From Mycolicibacterium sp. HK-90 (lineage in GTDB: Bacteria; Actinomycetota; Actinomycetes; Mycobacteriales; Mycobacteriaceae): DNA of 64,000 nucleotides. The stretch covers positions 2,542,001 through 2,606,000 of the forward strand of contig NZ_CP129613.1 in assembly GCF_030486405.1 (NCBI RefSeq), read 5' to 3'. Positions 1 to 8,650 of the stretch are shown one piece after another. A program made the position numbers and the translations under genes. Each line of letters starts with the position of its first letter. Position 1 is the stretch's first letter. The notes below the pieces were generated by a model. It did no database searches. It was not told the DNA's origin and saw only the letters and a program-made list of their open reading frames with translations.

Positions 1-374
1 TCCGGTACTACTCGGTGATCTACCAGGCCATCGACGAGATCGAGGCTGCGCTCAAGGGCATGCTCAAGCCGGTCTACGAGGAGAAGGAGCTCGGCCGCGC
101 CGAGATCCGGGCGATCTTCCGGTCGTCCAAGGTCGGCAACATCGCGGGCTGCTTGGTCACCTCGGGGATCATGCGTCGCAACGCCAAGGCCCGGCTGCTG
201 CGTGACAACACCGTCGTCGCGCAGAACCTCACGGTGTCCTCGCTCAAGCGCGAGAAGGACGATGCCACCGAGGTGCGCGAGGGTTACGAGTGCGGTCTGA
301 CGCTGACCTACTCCGACATCAAGGAAGGCGACGTCATCGAGACGTACGAGCTCGTCGAGAAGGTACGGACATAA
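1..374 (+). CDS. infB: Translation initiation factor IF-2, C-terminal end (partial)
   Basis: The frame is open from the window edge and ends at TAA 372-374, so only about 123 C-terminal residues are present. They match the last domain of bacterial IF-2, which binds the formyl-methionine end of initiator tRNA during 30S/70S assembly. The recognisable parts are an [13 protein letters not shown] stretch, the basic segment [12 protein letters not shown] and the closing [12 protein letters not shown]. The start and the GTPase domain lie upstream of the window. rbfA follows after 34 bp on the same strand, the usual infB-rbfA order. Confidence 0.95.
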   Translation, partial: RYYSVIYQAIDEIEAALKGMLKPVYEEKELGRAEIRAIFRSSKVGNIAGCLVTSGIMRRNAKARLLRDNTVVAQNLTVSSLKREKDDATEVREGYECGLTLTYSDIKEGDVIETYELVEKVRT

Positions 375-408
375 CGGCCGATGAGCGCTTGCGCGAAGAG
401 TAATCAAC

Positions 409-1909
<1,501 letters not shown>

Positions 1910-1941
1910 CGCCGCCGGGGCCACCTCGCCCAGTCGGTCAC

Positions 1942-3276
1942 ATGGTTGACCCGGAAGGGGACATCCCGGTCACTCCGGCCACCACCCGCCGGATCGCCGG
2001 CCTGGCGTTCCCCGCACTCGGGGTGCTGGCGGCCGAGCCGCTCTATCTGTTGTTCGACCTCGCGATCGTCGGGCGCCTCGGGGCGCTCAGCCTGGCCGGG
2101 TTGGCCATCGGCGGCCTGATCCTCGGATTGGTCAACTCGCAGGGCACGTTCCTGTCCTACGGCACCACGGCGCGGTCGGCCCGGCTGTTCGGGGCGGGCG
2201 ACCGGAAGGCAGCGGTGGGCGAGGGGGTGCAGGCCACCTGGCTGGCGCTCGGCCTCGGATTGCTGATCATCGCGGTGGTGCAGGCCGCGGCGGTGCCGCT
2301 GCTGGCGGTGATCGCCGGCCGCTCCGACATCGCCGACGCCGCGCTGCCGTGGCTGCGGATCGCGATCCTGGCCGCCCCGGCGATCCTGGTGTCGCTGGCC
2401 GGCAACGGGTGGATGCGCGGGGTGCAGGACACCGTCCGCCCGCTGCGCTATGTGGTGTTCGGATTCCTGGTGTCGGCGGTGCTGTGCCCGCTGCTGGTGT
2501 ACGGCTGGCTGGGCCTGCCGCGCTGGGAGCTGGCCGGGTCGGCCGTGGCGAACCTGGTGGGACAGTGGGTGGCGGCGGCGCTGTTCCTGCGTGCGCTGCT
2601 GATCGAGAAGGTTGCGCTGCGGGCCCAGCCCGAGATCCTCCGGGCCCAGTTGACCATGGCCCGCGATCTGCTGATGCGGTCGCTGGCGTTCCAGGCCTGC
2701 TTCCTGTCTGCCGGAGCGGTCGCGGCGCGATTCGGTGCCGCCGCCGTGGCGGCCCATCAGGTGGTGCTGCAGGTATGGAGTTTCCTTGCGCTGGTGCTGG
2801 ATTCGCTGGCCATCGCTGCGCAGTCGCTGGTGGGTGCGGCACTGGGGGCCGGCCAGCTGGCCCATGCCAAGAGCGTGGCCTGGCGGGTGACGTTGTTCTC
2901 CACGCTGGCCGGTGTGGTGCTGGCGGTGGTGTTCGCCGTCGGCTCCTCGGTGCTGCCGCCGGTGTTCACCGACGACGAGACGGTGCTGGCGGCCATCGGG
3001 GTGCCGTGGTGGTTCCTCGTGGCCCAATTGCCGGTGGCCGGTATCGTCTTCGCCCTTGACGGGGTGCTGCTCGGTGCGGGCGACGCCAAGTTCATGCGCA
3101 ACGCCACCCTGAGCAGCGCGCTGATCGGATTCCTGCCGTTGATCTGGTTGTCTCTGATCTACGGTTGGGGACTGTTCGGCATCTGGTCCGGGCTGAGCCT
3201 GTTCATGGTGCTGCGGCTGATCTTCGTCGGCTGGCGCGCGTTCTCAGGCCGTTGGCTGGTGCCGGGCACCGCTTAG
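1942..3276 (+). CDS. dinF: MATE-family efflux transporter DinF
   Basis: 444 residues, strongly hydrophobic, with about twelve predicted membrane segments in two similar halves, the MATE architecture. It aligns by eye over its whole length with M. tuberculosis DinF (Rv2836c), including the AGNGWMRGVQDT segment. MATE proteins export cations, drugs or redox-active compounds using a sodium or proton gradient; the substrate here cannot be read. ATG 1942 is the first in-frame methionine after nrnA (32 bp gap) and precedes the first membrane segment closely. The gene ends just before a palindromic repeat. Confidence 0.88.
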   Translation: MVDPEGDIPVTPATTRRIAGLAFPALGVLAAEPLYLLFDLAIVGRLGALSLAGLAIGGLILGLVNSQGTFLSYGTTARSARLFGAGDRKAAVGEGVQATWLALGLGLLIIAVVQAAAVPLLAVIAGRSDIADAALPWLRIAILAAPAILVSLAGNGWMRGVQDTVRPLRYVVFGFLVSAVLCPLLVYGWLGLPRWELAGSAVANLVGQWVAAALFLRALLIEKVALRAQPEILRAQLTMARDLLMRSLAFQACFLSAGAVAARFGAAAVAAHQVVLQVWSFLALVLDSLAIAAQSLVGAALGAGQLAHAKSVAWRVTLFSTLAGVVLAVVFAVGSSVLPPVFTDDETVLAAIGVPWWFLVAQLPVAGIVFALDGVLLGAGDAKFMRNATLSSALIGFLPLIWLSLIYGWGLFGIWSGLSLFMVLRLIFVGWRAFSGRWLVPGTA

Positions 3277-3285
3277 CCCTGCTCC

Positions 3286-3346
3286 GCGAGCGACCGTGTC
3301 TGTACGCGACACACCGCTCTTCTCTGTACATATGCGGTCGCTCGCG
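3286..3346. repeat. 61-bp palindromic repeat, copy 1
   Basis: Perfect 12-bp arms CGCGAGCGACCG (3285-3296) and its complement (3335-3346) enclose 38 bp. It aligns without gaps to 4478-4538, with about three quarters of the 61 positions identical. It lies between the convergent ends of dinF and the methyltransferase gene, so it could also act as a bidirectional terminator, although no T-run follows. Confidence 0.8.
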
Positions 3347-3356
3347 CGGCAGCGAG

Positions 3357-3968
3357 CTACCGCCGCGTACCGCTGACCACCCAGACCGCGCCCTTGCCGC
3401 TGCCGCGCTCGGCCACGGAGACTTTGTCGAATCCGGTGTCGCGGCACAGCGCACCGAACGCCTCGGCCTGCTGCCGGGTCCAGCCATGGCTGGCCAACCC
3501 GGTTGCGCCGGAGGGGGATTGGCGCTCGATCGTGATCAACCGACCGCCCGGTGTCAGTACCCGGCGGGCCTCGGCAACCGCCTTGTCGACGTCCTGCCAG
3601 TGGTGCACTGTCGCCAGTGCCCACACCACCGTCGCCGCACCGTCGGCGACCGGCAGATCCTCGGCGGTGCCCTCGCTCCAGGTGATGCCGCCGGTGCGGG
3701 TGACCGCACGGGCGACCCGCAACATGGCCGGCGACGGGTCCACCCCGGTCACCCGCGCACCGCGCCGGGCAGCGGTCCTGACCGCGGTGCCCGGACCGCA
3801 GCCCACGTCGACGACGTGATCGGACGGCGAGATCTTCGCGACGTCGGTGGCCAGTTTGGCCTTGGCCCGTCCGACGACGAGGAACGCCAGCGCGCACAGC
3901 ACACCGGGGATGCCGGCGAAGCCGGGGTGGTCGGCGTGATGGTTGATCGGAAGCGCAGGTGAGTTCAT
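3357..3968 (-). CDS. Class I SAM-dependent methyltransferase
   Basis: 203 residues. The SAM-binding motif I reads VVDVGCGPG at residues 52-60, followed by an acidic motif in ARVTGVDPSP. This is the methyltransferase type 11/25 fold. Residues about 18-33 form a short hydrophobic stretch that may anchor or pack the N-terminus. The substrate is not recognisable. The ATG at 3968 was preferred to an upstream in-frame start at 3989, because 3989 lies inside the proposed MerR operator. It is divergent from the merR-type gene, 45 bp away. Confidence 0.8.
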   Translation of the reverse strand: MNSPALPINHHADHPGFAGIPGVLCALAFLVVGRAKAKLATDVAKISPSDHVVDVGCGPGTAVRTAARRGARVTGVDPSPAMLRVARAVTRTGGITWSEGTAEDLPVADGAATVVWALATVHHWQDVDKAVAEARRVLTPGGRLITIERQSPSGATGLASHGWTRQQAEAFGALCRDTGFDKVSVAERGSGKGAVWVVSGTRR

Positions 3969-4005
3969 GTCTCGACCTTGCCGGTTCAAGGTGGGTTGAA
4001 GTCAA
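3969..4005 (-). promoter_or_regulatory. MerR-type promoter/operator for the methyltransferase gene
   Basis: Read on the minus strand, TTGACT (4000-4005) and CAAGGT (3975-3980) are separated by 19 bp, the unusually long spacer typical of MerR-activated promoters. The spacer carries the dyad TTCAA-N6-TTGAA (3985-4000). A second dyad, ACCTTG-N6-CAAGGT, spans 3975-3992. The -10 lies 6 nt before the ATG, so the transcript may be leaderless. Geometry is seen; regulator binding is inferred. Confidence 0.6.
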
Positions 4006-4013
4006 ATGGCGGC

Positions 4014-4457
4014 ATGGACGTGATCTCGATCGGTGAGGCGGCGGCACGGCTGAATATGAGCCCGTCGGCGTTGCGGTACTACGACGAGCGCGGTCTGGTG
4101 TCGCCACGGCTCCGTCGAGCCGGCAAGCGCATGTACGGGCCCGAGGAACTTCGTCGGCTGGCGTTGCTCAAGATCGTGCACCGGTTGGGTCTTCCGCTCG
4201 ACACCGCCGCCGCGGTGCTGGACGCGCCCAGCGAGCAGTGGCGTGAGACGGTGCGCGATCAGATCGCCGAATTGGATCGGGTGATCGCGCAAGCTCAAGG
4301 GGCACAACAGTTTCTGTCTCACGCCCTGCACTGTCCGACCGACCATCCGGCCCGGGACTGCGCGACCATGATCGGTGTGCTGGACCGGCTCGTCGACGGG
4401 ATGAGCGTCGAGGAACTCGCCACCGAGCAGGCCGGAAACGGTTGGCTCGTCGATTGA
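4014..4457 (+). CDS. MerR-family transcriptional regulator
   Basis: 147 residues. An N-terminal winged helix (ISIGEAAARLNMSPSALRYY, residues 4-23) is followed by the wing and a coiled-coil dimerisation helix, as in MerR. The C-terminal part contains HCPTDHPARDC, giving Cys107, His111 and Cys116, which could bind a metal or sense oxidants. ATG 4014 was preferred over the longer frame from 3978 because the MerR domain begins at that methionine. The partner is the divergent methyltransferase, whose promoter has MerR geometry. The signal is unknown. Confidence 0.85.
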   Translation: MDVISIGEAAARLNMSPSALRYYDERGLVSPRLRRAGKRMYGPEELRRLALLKIVHRLGLPLDTAAAVLDAPSEQWRETVRDQIAELDRVIAQAQGAQQFLSHALHCPTDHPARDCATMIGVLDRLVDGMSVEELATEQAGNGWLVD

Positions 4458-4477
4458 TCCCCATCCTCCTCCGCCGC

Positions 4478-4538
4478 GCGAGCGACCGTGCCGGTACGAG
4501 ACACGCCGGACAGTGCCGTACAGACACGGTCGCTCGCG
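4478..4538. repeat. 61-bp palindromic repeat, copy 2
   Basis: Perfect 14-bp arms CGCGAGCGACCGTG (4477-4490) and its complement (4525-4538) enclose 34 bp; the stem extends inward with mismatches. Same length as copy 1 at 3286-3346. It lies between the convergent ends of merR and echA16. Confidence 0.8.
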
Positions 4539-4555
4539 GTGCAAGGGGACGCGCG

Positions 4556-5311
4556 TCAGCGCACCTGCGTGCGGCCCCGCTCGATCACTGCGCTGCGGTT
4601 GGCCGCGATGTCGTCGCCGGTGGCCGTCGCCATCCATTCACGCGCCGAGGCCGCCTCGATCCACAGACCCTGATCGGTCTGGGATGCGTCGATGCGGTGG
4701 TATGAGGCGAGCAGGGCACGGACGGCGGCCTGATTGTTGGCGACGATGGAGGCCGCCACCCGGCGAGCGGCAGGCAGCAGCTCGTCGTGGGGGACCACCT
4801 CGGTGACCAGGCCGGCCCGCAACGCATCGGTGGCCGACAGGTAGTCACCGGTCAGGCTCATCCGCCGAGCCAGGCCCACCCCGACCTTCTGTGGCAGCCG
4901 CACGCTCAGGCCCCAGGTCGGCAGCAGGCCGACCCGAGCATGCGTGTCGGCGAACGTGGCCTGCTCGGAGGCGATCAGGATGTCGCAGTACAGCGCCAAC
5001 TCCAGGCCTCCGGTGACCGCGGCACCGTTGATCGCGCCGATCACCGGCTTGGTCATCGCCGGCCACTTGGGAGAGATGTCTGGCAGTTCGGTGGTGTCGC
5101 CGAGTTCCTTGAGATCCAGGCCCGCGCAGAACACCGGGTCGGCGCCGGTGAGGATCACCACGTCGACATCGTCGTCGGCCTGCGCGTCGCGCAAGGCCTG
5201 GTAGAACGCGGTCCGCAGCTGTGACGACAACGCGTTGCGCGACTGCGGCCGGTTCAGGGTCAGGGTGCGGACTCGGTCGGTGGTATCGATCAGCAGCGGG
5301 GCATCACTCAT
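4556..5311 (-). CDS. echA16: Enoyl-CoA hydratase/isomerase family protein (EchA16-like)
   Basis: 251 residues, one crotonase domain. The oxyanion-hole segments are DPVFCAGLDLKEL (about 58-70) and GAINGAAVTGGLELAL (about 92-107). The family hydrates or isomerises acyl-CoA thioesters in the cytosol; the exact substrate is not predictable. Length and sequence match M. tuberculosis EchA16 (Rv2831), and the position downstream of dinF also fits, with the ugp sugar-transport genes of that species absent here. A TAGATT hexamer ends 6 nt before the ATG, so a leaderless transcript is likely. Confidence 0.85.
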   Translation of the reverse strand: MSDAPLLIDTTDRVRTLTLNRPQSRNALSSQLRTAFYQALRDAQADDDVDVVILTGADPVFCAGLDLKELGDTTELPDISPKWPAMTKPVIGAINGAAVTGGLELALYCDILIASEQATFADTHARVGLLPTWGLSVRLPQKVGVGLARRMSLTGDYLSATDALRAGLVTEVVPHDELLPAARRVAASIVANNQAAVRALLASYHRIDASQTDQGLWIEAASAREWMATATGDDIAANRSAVIERGRTQVR

Positions 5312-5354
5312 GCGATCAATCTATCTGGTGGCGCCGGAGGCCTATCGTGGTGTC
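5312..5354. promoter_or_regulatory. Compact divergent leaderless promoters (echA16 / DUF2277 gene)
   Basis: On the minus strand TAGATT (5318-5323) ends 6 nt before the echA16 ATG. On the plus strand TATCGT (5343-5348) ends 6 nt before ATG 5355. The whole intergenic region is 43 bp, so the two promoters must share their upstream DNA. Confidence 0.6.
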
Positions 5355-5621
5355 ATGTGCCGCAACATCACTGAGCTCAGGGGGCTGGAGCCCGCCGCCA
5401 CCGACGAAGAGATCGAGGCCGCCGCTCGCCAGTACGTGCGCAAGGTCAGCGGAATCACTCGCCCGACCGGGGCCAATGTCGAGGCATTCGAGGCCGCCGT
5501 CGCCGAGGTGACCGCGACGACGACGCGACTGCTCGACGGGCTGGCCCCGCGCCGACAGCCACCCAAGACCGTTCCGCCGCTGCGCCGTCCCGAGGTCCGG
5601 GCCCGACTGGCCGCGCAGTGA
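5355..5621 (+). CDS. DUF2277 family protein
   Basis: 88 residues beginning MCRNITELRGLEP, the conserved start of DUF2277 proteins, a small cytosolic family of unknown function found mainly in actinobacteria. The middle is helical (EEIEAAARQYVRKVSG) and the C-terminus is basic and proline-rich. ATG 5355 matches the family start and has a -10 hexamer 6 nt upstream. The stop overlaps the next gene in a GTGA arrangement, so the two are very probably co-translated. Confidence 0.8.
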   Translation: MCRNITELRGLEPAATDEEIEAAARQYVRKVSGITRPTGANVEAFEAAVAEVTATTTRLLDGLAPRRQPPKTVPPLRRPEVRARLAAQ

Positions 5622-6181
5622 CACAAAGCCTGGCGACGCAGCCCGCGCTCAAAGAGTGGAGCGCGGCGGTGCACGCGCTGCTCGACGGCCGTCAGACGGT
5701 GCTGCTGCGCAAGGGCGGCATTCACGAAAAGCGCTTCGCGGTGGCCGCTCCCGAGTTCATCCTGTTCCCGACGATCGCGCACAGCCATGCCGAGCGGGTG
5801 CGGCCCGAACATCACGATCTGCTCGATACTGCCGCGCACGACAGCACCGAGGACGCGGTGATCGTTCGAGCCGGCGCGAAAGTTGTCGCGGCGATCGAGG
5901 TCGATCGACCCGAAGCGATCGACGAACTCGCCGATCTGCACATCTGGACCGCCGACTCGGTGCGGGCCGACCGGCTGGATTTCCGCCCCAAACACCGACT
6001 GACCGTCATGGTCGTCCAGGTGAACCCACTGCGCACGCCCGTCCGGTTGGCCCGCACCCCCGAATTCGCGGGCTGCAAGAGCTGGATCGACCTGCCGGTA
6101 CAGGTGGACTGGGGCCCACCGGTACACGACGAGGCCATGCTGCGCGACGTCGCCGATCGGGTCGGTCGGACGGTGCGCTGA
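5618..6181 (+). CDS. DUF1802 family protein
   Basis: 187 residues, matching the DUF1802 family by its opening LKEWSAAVHALLDGRQTVLL and the segment RKGGIHEKRF. No catalytic motif is assigned to this family. No signal peptide or membrane segment is visible, so it is likely cytosolic. GTG 5618 shares 4 bp with the stop of the DUF2277 gene, indicating a two-gene operon. The gene ends 20 bp before the convergent cocE-type gene. Confidence 0.75.
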   Translation: MTQSLATQPALKEWSAAVHALLDGRQTVLLRKGGIHEKRFAVAAPEFILFPTIAHSHAERVRPEHHDLLDTAAHDSTEDAVIVRAGAKVVAAIEVDRPEAIDELADLHIWTADSVRADRLDFRPKHRLTVMVVQVNPLRTPVRLARTPEFAGCKSWIDLPVQVDWGPPVHDEAMLRDVADRVGRTVR

Positions 6182-6199
6182 CGTCGGTTCCTACGACGT
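6181..6199. terminator. Small inverted repeat between convergent genes
   Basis: ACGTCG (6181-6186) and CGACGT (6194-6199) form a 6-bp stem with a 7-nt loop between the DUF1802 and CocE genes. Position suits a bidirectional terminator, but the stem is short and lacks a T-tract. Confidence 0.3.
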
Positions 6200-6201
6200 T
6201 C

Positions 6202-7851
6202 TCACCTGGCCGGGTCTGCCGGCGGCACCGGGCCGGCCGGCAGTACCGCCCGGGAGACCCCGCCCTGGCCGTGGTGCACGGTGTGCGTGGCCCGGACCAG
6301 TTGGGAACCCGAGATCGCGGGTTCGGCGGTACCCAGATTGCGGGCGAATCGCGGATGAGATCCGCCGGCGATCAGCAGTCGGATCCGGGAACCCGCCCTG
6401 AACCGATGCGCGACGGCGTCCAGCTCGAGCCGAACCGGACCGGCGTGACCGTTCAATCGTCGGAAAGCATCGGATACGTTGCGGGACCGCCCTTTCGGAT
6501 CCACTTCGCTGATCCGGACGAAGACGTCGTGATGCGGATTGTCGCAGCTGTGGGCCAGCTCGACGACCGGACTGCCCGCCACGTACAAGTCGGCAGGCAG
6601 CGGGTCGCCGGTGAACGTCAGCACATCGCTGCGGCGGGCCAACCTGGTGTCGTCGCGGTAGCCGCCGGCCGCAGCGAGCAGACGGCCGCCCACGGTGGGG
6701 GTGGGGTCGGCCGGGTCATAGGTGAAGGACGACGGCGGGGCACTGTCCGGCGGTGCGCTGTCGGCCAGCCGGCCCGCCGGCTGCAGGAACAACTCGTGCT
6801 CGGGCATGACCGGCGGCCACTCGTCCAGCTCCACCCAGCCGTGCCCGTTGACATGTATGCGCACCCGGCTGCGAGCGGTCTCGCCGTGGCCGGCCAGGTG
6901 CGTGCCCAGCCAGTCGAGCGATTCGCCGACGACGGTGGCCACTCCCTTGGTCATCAGCTGAGTGTGCGTCCACGGCCCGACCGTCAACGCGACGGGGACA
7001 CCGCGCCGGTGCAGCTGCTCGTACTGCTGCAGGGTCTGGTCCAAGAACAGGTCCTGCCAGCCACTGAGCAACAGGATGGGTACCTCGGCCTGCCGCACCG
7101 CCTCGTCGAAACGCAGCCGGTCCCAGAACGGGTCGTCGCGTTCGGGGTGTTCCAGCCAGGATTCGAACCAGGGCGCGCCGCTGCCCAGCAATTTGCGGGC
7201 GGCTGCGCCCATAGGCAGGCCTGCGGTCGCCTTGGCGAGCTGGGCGGGTCCGCGCAGCTGCCGGGATAGGGCCTGGACCACGCCGGGCTCCTCCTGGCGG
7301 GCCACCATCGCGCTCCACCCGAGGAAGTCGTTGAGGGAGAACGCTCCGGTGCCCCAGGACGATGCGCTGAAATCGTGCGGGCCGACGGTGATGACGGCGG
7401 CCTTCATCTCCGGCGGCGGATCGGCCAGCAGCGCCCACTGGGTGAAGCCGAGGTAGGACAGGCCGACCGTGGCGAACGAGCCGGTGAACCAGGGTTGGTC
7501 GCGCAGCCAGGCCACGGTGTCGGCACCGTCGGCCATCTCGTGCACCATCGGGGTGAACTGCCCGCCCGAGCCGAACGTGCCGCGCACACTCTGTAACACC
7601 ACGTGATAGCCGCGTGCGGCGTAGACCTGCGCGAACAGCGGTGAGAAGGGGAAGCGACGGCCGTACGGCCCGCGCACGAGCAGGGTGCCCGCGGGTCGGC
7701 CGGTGACGGGTGCGTAGTGGTCGGCGATCAGCTCGACGCCGTCGCGCATCGGCACCCGCAGCCCGTGCCGCACCGTGAAGTCGGTCGTATGCGGTGGCAG
7801 TCCCAGGACCTTGCTGATGGCCTTACCGGTGTACCGGGCGAATGCGCTCAC
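6202..7851 (-). CDS. CocE/NonD-type alpha/beta hydrolase
   Basis: 549 residues. The N-terminal alpha/beta-hydrolase domain carries the nucleophile motif GLSYLG (Ser132) and an N-terminal VPMRDGVELIADHYAP strand typical of the CocE/X-prolyl dipeptidyl-peptidase family. The C-terminal third is the jelly-roll lid with LPADLYVAGSPVVELAHS. Such enzymes cleave esters or acyl-peptide bonds. The length and the neighbour match the M. tuberculosis pair Rv2799-Rv2800, which I recall as KstR-linked. GTG 7851 has TAGCCT (7858-7863) 6 nt upstream, so it may also have its own leaderless promoter. Confidence 0.8.
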   Translation of the reverse strand: MSAFARYTGKAISKVLGLPPHTTDFTVRHGLRVPMRDGVELIADHYAPVTGRPAGTLLVRGPYGRRFPFSPLFAQVYAARGYHVVLQSVRGTFGSGGQFTPMVHEMADGADTVAWLRDQPWFTGSFATVGLSYLGFTQWALLADPPPEMKAAVITVGPHDFSASSWGTGAFSLNDFLGWSAMVARQEEPGVVQALSRQLRGPAQLAKATAGLPMGAAARKLLGSGAPWFESWLEHPERDDPFWDRLRFDEAVRQAEVPILLLSGWQDLFLDQTLQQYEQLHRRGVPVALTVGPWTHTQLMTKGVATVVGESLDWLGTHLAGHGETARSRVRIHVNGHGWVELDEWPPVMPEHELFLQPAGRLADSAPPDSAPPSSFTYDPADPTPTVGGRLLAAAGGYRDDTRLARRSDVLTFTGDPLPADLYVAGSPVVELAHSCDNPHHDVFVRISEVDPKGRSRNVSDAFRRLNGHAGPVRLELDAVAHRFRAGSRIRLLIAGGSHPRFARNLGTAEPAISGSQLVRATHTVHHGQGGVSRAVLPAGPVPPADPAR

Positions 7852-7857
7852 GCGACC

Positions 7858-7863
7858 AGGCTA
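7858..7863 (-). promoter_or_regulatory. -10 element of the CocE-type gene
   Basis: TAGCCT on the minus strand, 6 nt before GTG 7851, the spacing expected for a leaderless mRNA. Confidence 0.45.
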
Positions 7864-7900
7864 CGTATCGCTCGGGGTGGTCCCGGCAACCCGGCGCGAC

Positions 7901-8485
7901 TCAGAACTTGTAGTACGGCGCCAGTTCATGAGCCCGCTGCAGGTTGACCTGCAGGCAATCCGGGCGGTCGGGGGAGTGGATGGGCGAGTAGAACAGCGAC
8001 TGCTGGATGACGCCGTAGCTGGTCTTGAACGCCACCATGCAGGTGACCCACCACCGGTCGTTCCAGTCGGTGGGCTTCATGATCCAGTACTGCGCGGCCC
8101 GGTGCCCGGCGATGTCCAACTGGAGCGCGTCGGGCGGGATGGTCTCCTCATAGGTGCGCCAGACGAACGCCTCGACCGCCATCTGGTAGTTGCCAGCGTC
8201 GTAATGGCACCGCAGGCTGTCCTCGGGCTGCGGCGGGGTGACGGCCAGGCCGATGCGCGAGACCACGTCGAAGGGGATGTCGTTGCACGGATCGAACGGT
8301 GACGGGTCCGTGGTCTCGAGCACAGGCCACTTGATCGTGGTGGACACGTTGGTCATCGGGAAATCGGTGACGTCGAGGTGAAGGGGGCCGGTGCCTACGC
8401 GGTCGGACGAGCCCGACTGCCACACCACGATCACCGCCGATACCAGCGCCGTCAGTGCCGACAACAGGCGCAACTTGGCGGCCAT
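7901..8485 (-). CDS. Exported DUF3558-like protein
   Basis: 194 residues. Residues about 6-22 form a hydrophobic signal or anchor helix after a basic start, and no lipobox Cys follows it. The mature part has FDPCNDIPFDVVSRIGL, the PC-x-x-IP signature seen in mycobacterial DUF3558 proteins, and further Cys residues consistent with disulfides outside the membrane. ATG 8485 was chosen because AGGGGG lies upstream; GTG 8488 is adjacent. It precedes the CocE hydrolase (49 bp gap), like Rv2799 before Rv2800. Function unknown. Confidence 0.65.
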   Translation of the reverse strand: MAAKLRLLSALTALVSAVIVVWQSGSSDRVGTGPLHLDVTDFPMTNVSTTIKWPVLETTDPSPFDPCNDIPFDVVSRIGLAVTPPQPEDSLRCHYDAGNYQMAVEAFVWRTYEETIPPDALQLDIAGHRAAQYWIMKPTDWNDRWWVTCMVAFKTSYGVIQQSLFYSPIHSPDRPDCLQVNLQRAHELAPYYKF

Positions 8486-8569
8486 CACACCCCCTCGCAG
8501 ATTGGTGGCAACACGTTCCCCGGCTTGCGGGGAGTGTAGCGGTCGGTCACAACGGACTCGACCATAAAC

Positions 8570-8583
8570 GAGAACTTGTTCTA
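8570..8583. promoter_or_regulatory. KstR-like operator
   Basis: AGAAC-TT-GTTCT (8571-8582) is a perfect dyad. The 14-mer 8570-8583 matches the KstR consensus TNNAACNNGTTNNA except at one outer position. It is 85 bp upstream of the DUF3558-like gene. KstR is the TetR-type repressor of cholesterol catabolism; binding here is inferred. Confidence 0.5.
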
Positions 8584-8615
8584 GTTGTCAACGGCCCGCG
8601 CCGACGGCGCCCGGT

Positions 8616-8621
8616 TAGGCT
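8616..8621 (+). promoter_or_regulatory. -10 element upstream of pptH
   Basis: TAGGCT, 8 nt before the GTG of a short leader ORF (8630-8650). It fits the leaderless spacing to that ORF better than to pptH itself. Confidence 0.45.
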
Positions 8622-8629
8622 GGTCCGTT

Positions 8630-8650
8630 GTGGTGGTGCAACTGTGGTGA
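8630..8650 (+). CDS. Possible six-codon leader ORF before pptH
   Basis: Three consecutive GTG codons followed by CAA CTG TGG TGA encode MVVQLW. The TGA (8648-8650) overlaps GTG 8647 of pptH as GTGA. A -10 hexamer stands 8 nt upstream, so the leader peptide could be translated from a leaderless transcript and pass ribosomes to pptH. It is too short for homology evidence, so confidence is low. Confidence 0.35.
   Translation: MVVQLW

Noticed and set aside
3978..4013. Longer MerR start at 3978
   Set aside because: It would place coding sequence in the divergent operator, and the MerR domain starts at ATG 4014.
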